From: Janibacter terrae NBRC 107853
GTDB lineage: Bacteria > Actinomycetota > Actinomycetes > Actinomycetales > Dermatophilaceae
Reading direction: 5' to 3'
DNA: 64,000 nucleotides
NCBI RefSeq assembly: GCF_001591405.1
Contig: NZ_BCUV01000002.1
Coordinates: forward strand, 124,001-188,000
Shown one piece after another: positions 63,045-64,000 of the stretch. The translations under genes were made by a program, and so were the position numbers. Below the pieces are notes generated by a model, which did not search any database, was not told the DNA's origin, and worked only from the letters and a program-made list of their open reading frames with translations. The first letter of the stretch is position 1; the number at the start of each line of letters is the position of its first letter.

Positions 63045-63599
63045 TCAGCCCTGCCGCGAGCGGTAGGCGGCGGCGGCGAGGCGGTTGCCGCAGCCGCCGT
63101 CGCAGTAGCGCCGGGACCGGTTGCGGGAGAGGTCGACGAGCACGTCGTCGCAGTCGTCGGCGGCGCAGACGCGCAGCCGGGAGAGCTCACCGGCACGGAT
63201 GACGTCGACGAAGGCCATCGCGGCCTCGACCTGCACCCGCCGGGCGAAGGGGGCGTCCGCGTCGGTCGCGTGGATGTGCCAGCCGTAGTCGTCGTGGTCG
63301 ACGAGCTGGGGGAGGGCGCGTCCGTCGCGCAGCAGCTCGTTGACGGCCTCGACCGCCGCCGCCTCGTCCTCGGCGCGGACCCACACCCCGCGCAGCCGGT
63401 CCCGCAGCCTGCGCACCTGCTCGAGCTCGGCCGCGTCGCCGTCGAAGCGCCCCGTCCAGCCCCACCCGACGTAGAACTCGTGGAGGGCCTCGAGGGTGGC
63501 CAGGGTGTCGCCCTGCTCGTCGGGGAAGGCGCCGACCCCCGTGTTGACCAGCGCCGCGGCCGTGCGCAGAGCCACGTCGGTGTCATGGGCAAAGGTCAT
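63045..63599 (-). CDS. CGNR zinc-finger protein (ABATE domain)
   Basis: A 184-residue predicted stress-related regulator. The C-terminal CGNR zinc finger is clear: two Cys in LRVCAADDCDDVLVDLSRNR, then RYCDGGCGNRLAAAAYR. The N-terminal two thirds are the ABATE ligand-like domain (LRTAAALVNTGVGAFPDEQ ... ALHEFYVGWGW). It is divergent from an EamA transporter, a pairing common in actinobacteria, which suggests that it regulates that gene. AGGAG precedes the ATG at 63599. Confidence 0.92.
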   Translation of the reverse strand: MTFAHDTDVALRTAAALVNTGVGAFPDEQGDTLATLEALHEFYVGWGWTGRFDGDAAELEQVRRLRDRLRGVWVRAEDEAAAVEAVNELLRDGRALPQLVDHDDYGWHIHATDADAPFARRVQVEAAMAFVDVIRAGELSRLRVCAADDCDDVLVDLSRNRSRRYCDGGCGNRLAAAAYRSRQG

Positions 63600-63643
63600 G
63601 TTGACTCCTGACGGCGTCGAGGTCTAGCGTCATCAGCAACAGG

Positions 63644-63649
63644 TTACTT
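63644..63649 (+). promoter_or_regulatory. Possible -10 for the EamA gene
   Basis: TTACTT, 5 nt before the ATG at 63655. It would imply a leaderless start there; AGGAG before the GTG at 63673 is the competing signal. Confidence 0.3.
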
Positions 63650-63654
63650 CACTC

Positions 63655-64000
63655 ATGACGTCAGGAGCAGCCGTGCGGGCCGCCACCACGGGTCACCAGA
63701 CCCCCTTCGTCGTCGGGCTGGGCATCGCGCTCTTCTCGGCTGCCGCCTTCGGCTCGTCCGGCACCTTCGGCACCGCGCTCATGGCCACCGGGTGGAGCCC
63801 GGCCGCCGTCGTCACGCTGCGCATCGTCGGCGCCGCGCTGCTCCTCGCCGGCCCGACGGCCGTCGCGATGCGCGGGCGCTGGCACCTCCTGCGGCGCAAT
63901 GTCGTCCCCGTCCTCGCCTACGGCCTCCTCGCCGTGGCGGGCTGCCAGTTCGCGTACTTCATGGCGGTCGACAGCCTGTCCGTCGGCGTCGCGCTCCTCC
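63655..64000 (+). CDS. EamA/DMT family transporter, N-terminal part (cut by window edge)
   Basis: The first about 115 residues of a ten-helix drug/metabolite transporter. Visible helices are VVGLGIALFSAAAFGSSGTF, VVTLRIVGAALLLAGPTAVA and a stretch beginning VLAYGLLAVAGCQFAYFMAV. The EamA motif around FGSSGTFGTALMATGWSPAA is typical. The start is either ATG 63655 or GTG 63673 (the latter with AGGAG). It is divergent from the CGNR gene, which may regulate it. The substrate is unknown. Confidence 0.88.
   Translation, partial: MTSGAAVRAATTGHQTPFVVGLGIALFSAAAFGSSGTFGTALMATGWSPAAVVTLRIVGAALLLAGPTAVAMRGRWHLLRRNVVPVLAYGLLAVAGCQFAYFMAVDSLSVGVALL

Overview
The window is 64 kb of very GC-rich, gene-dense chromosome with short intergenic gaps, many ATGA/GTGA overlaps and frequent GTG starts. 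Gene content points to an actinobacterium. Indicators are a BldC-type regulator, the 32-residue AURKAIP1/COX24-type ribosomal protein, an RpfB-like resuscitation factor, a rex-hemA-hemC-hemD-hemB-hemL heme cluster, an uncoupled DisA/RadA pair and a CGNR zinc-finger protein. The order ppx ... proC, bldC, bS22, galE2-like epimerase, acyltransferase, glutaredoxin, hemA-C-D-B matches the block I remember from mycobacteria and streptomycetes. Two PTS sugar systems fit a Micrococcales-type soil or skin organism; a more exact placement (for example Intrasporangiaceae) would be a guess. It is core chromosome: no insertion sequence, prophage, CRISPR array or rRNA was seen.

Layout. 1-4262 (minus): disA (cut by the window edge), radA, an FAD-linked oxidase and a Cys-rich conserved protein. 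4324-12039 (plus): ppx, a TIM-barrel isomerase, a TetR plus ABC exporter pair, a diacylglycerol kinase-like gene, a proline dehydrogenase-like gene, proC and two GNATs. 12044-14863: an unusual accessory locus with an IclR regulator, a BenD-like dehydrogenase and a KdgT-family permease. 14961-16883: a TrkA protein and AcuC. 17051-20437: bldC, bS22, epimerase, an acyltransferase with a histone-H1-like tail, and a glutaredoxin. 20480-28004: Rex operator, rex and the heme pathway from glutamyl-tRNA to uroporphyrinogen III, with a MarR gene embedded before hemL. 28023-32322: a spermidine synthase-like protein and succinate dehydrogenase CAB. 32354-37423: lipoprotein, CPBP protease, DUF4126-like protein, metG, tatD. 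37703-42698: rpfB-like, rsmA, ispE and an ABC-F protein. 42700-45534: MarR/methyltransferase pair, TetR, an atypical tRNA-Gln and a CDF-like transporter. 45590-49336: two tandem PQQ-propeller-like membrane proteins, a small unknown and a histidine phosphatase. 49480-60404: a full PTS island (GlcNAc: nagA, EIIC, GntR, SIS protein, EIIB, EIIA; then fruR, fruK, fruA, HPr, enzyme I). 60592-64000: glmU, prs, CGNR protein and the start of an EamA transporter.

Functionally, GlcNAc uptake and deacetylation, a probable SIS-type deaminase and glmU together link amino-sugar catabolism to UDP-GlcNAc synthesis. Rex couples NADH/NAD+ status to heme supply next to the sdh genes.

Three non-genic signals stand out. 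(i) A dispersed palindrome family (core GCATTSCCCTAGGGSAATGC) lies just after the stop codons of three operons. (ii) The oligomer CGAAGGGG(G) and its complement are strongly over-represented; some copies pair into hairpins inside genes. (iii) About 17 genes have a TANNNT or GACAAT hexamer ending 6-7 nt before the start codon, which predicts leaderless transcription.
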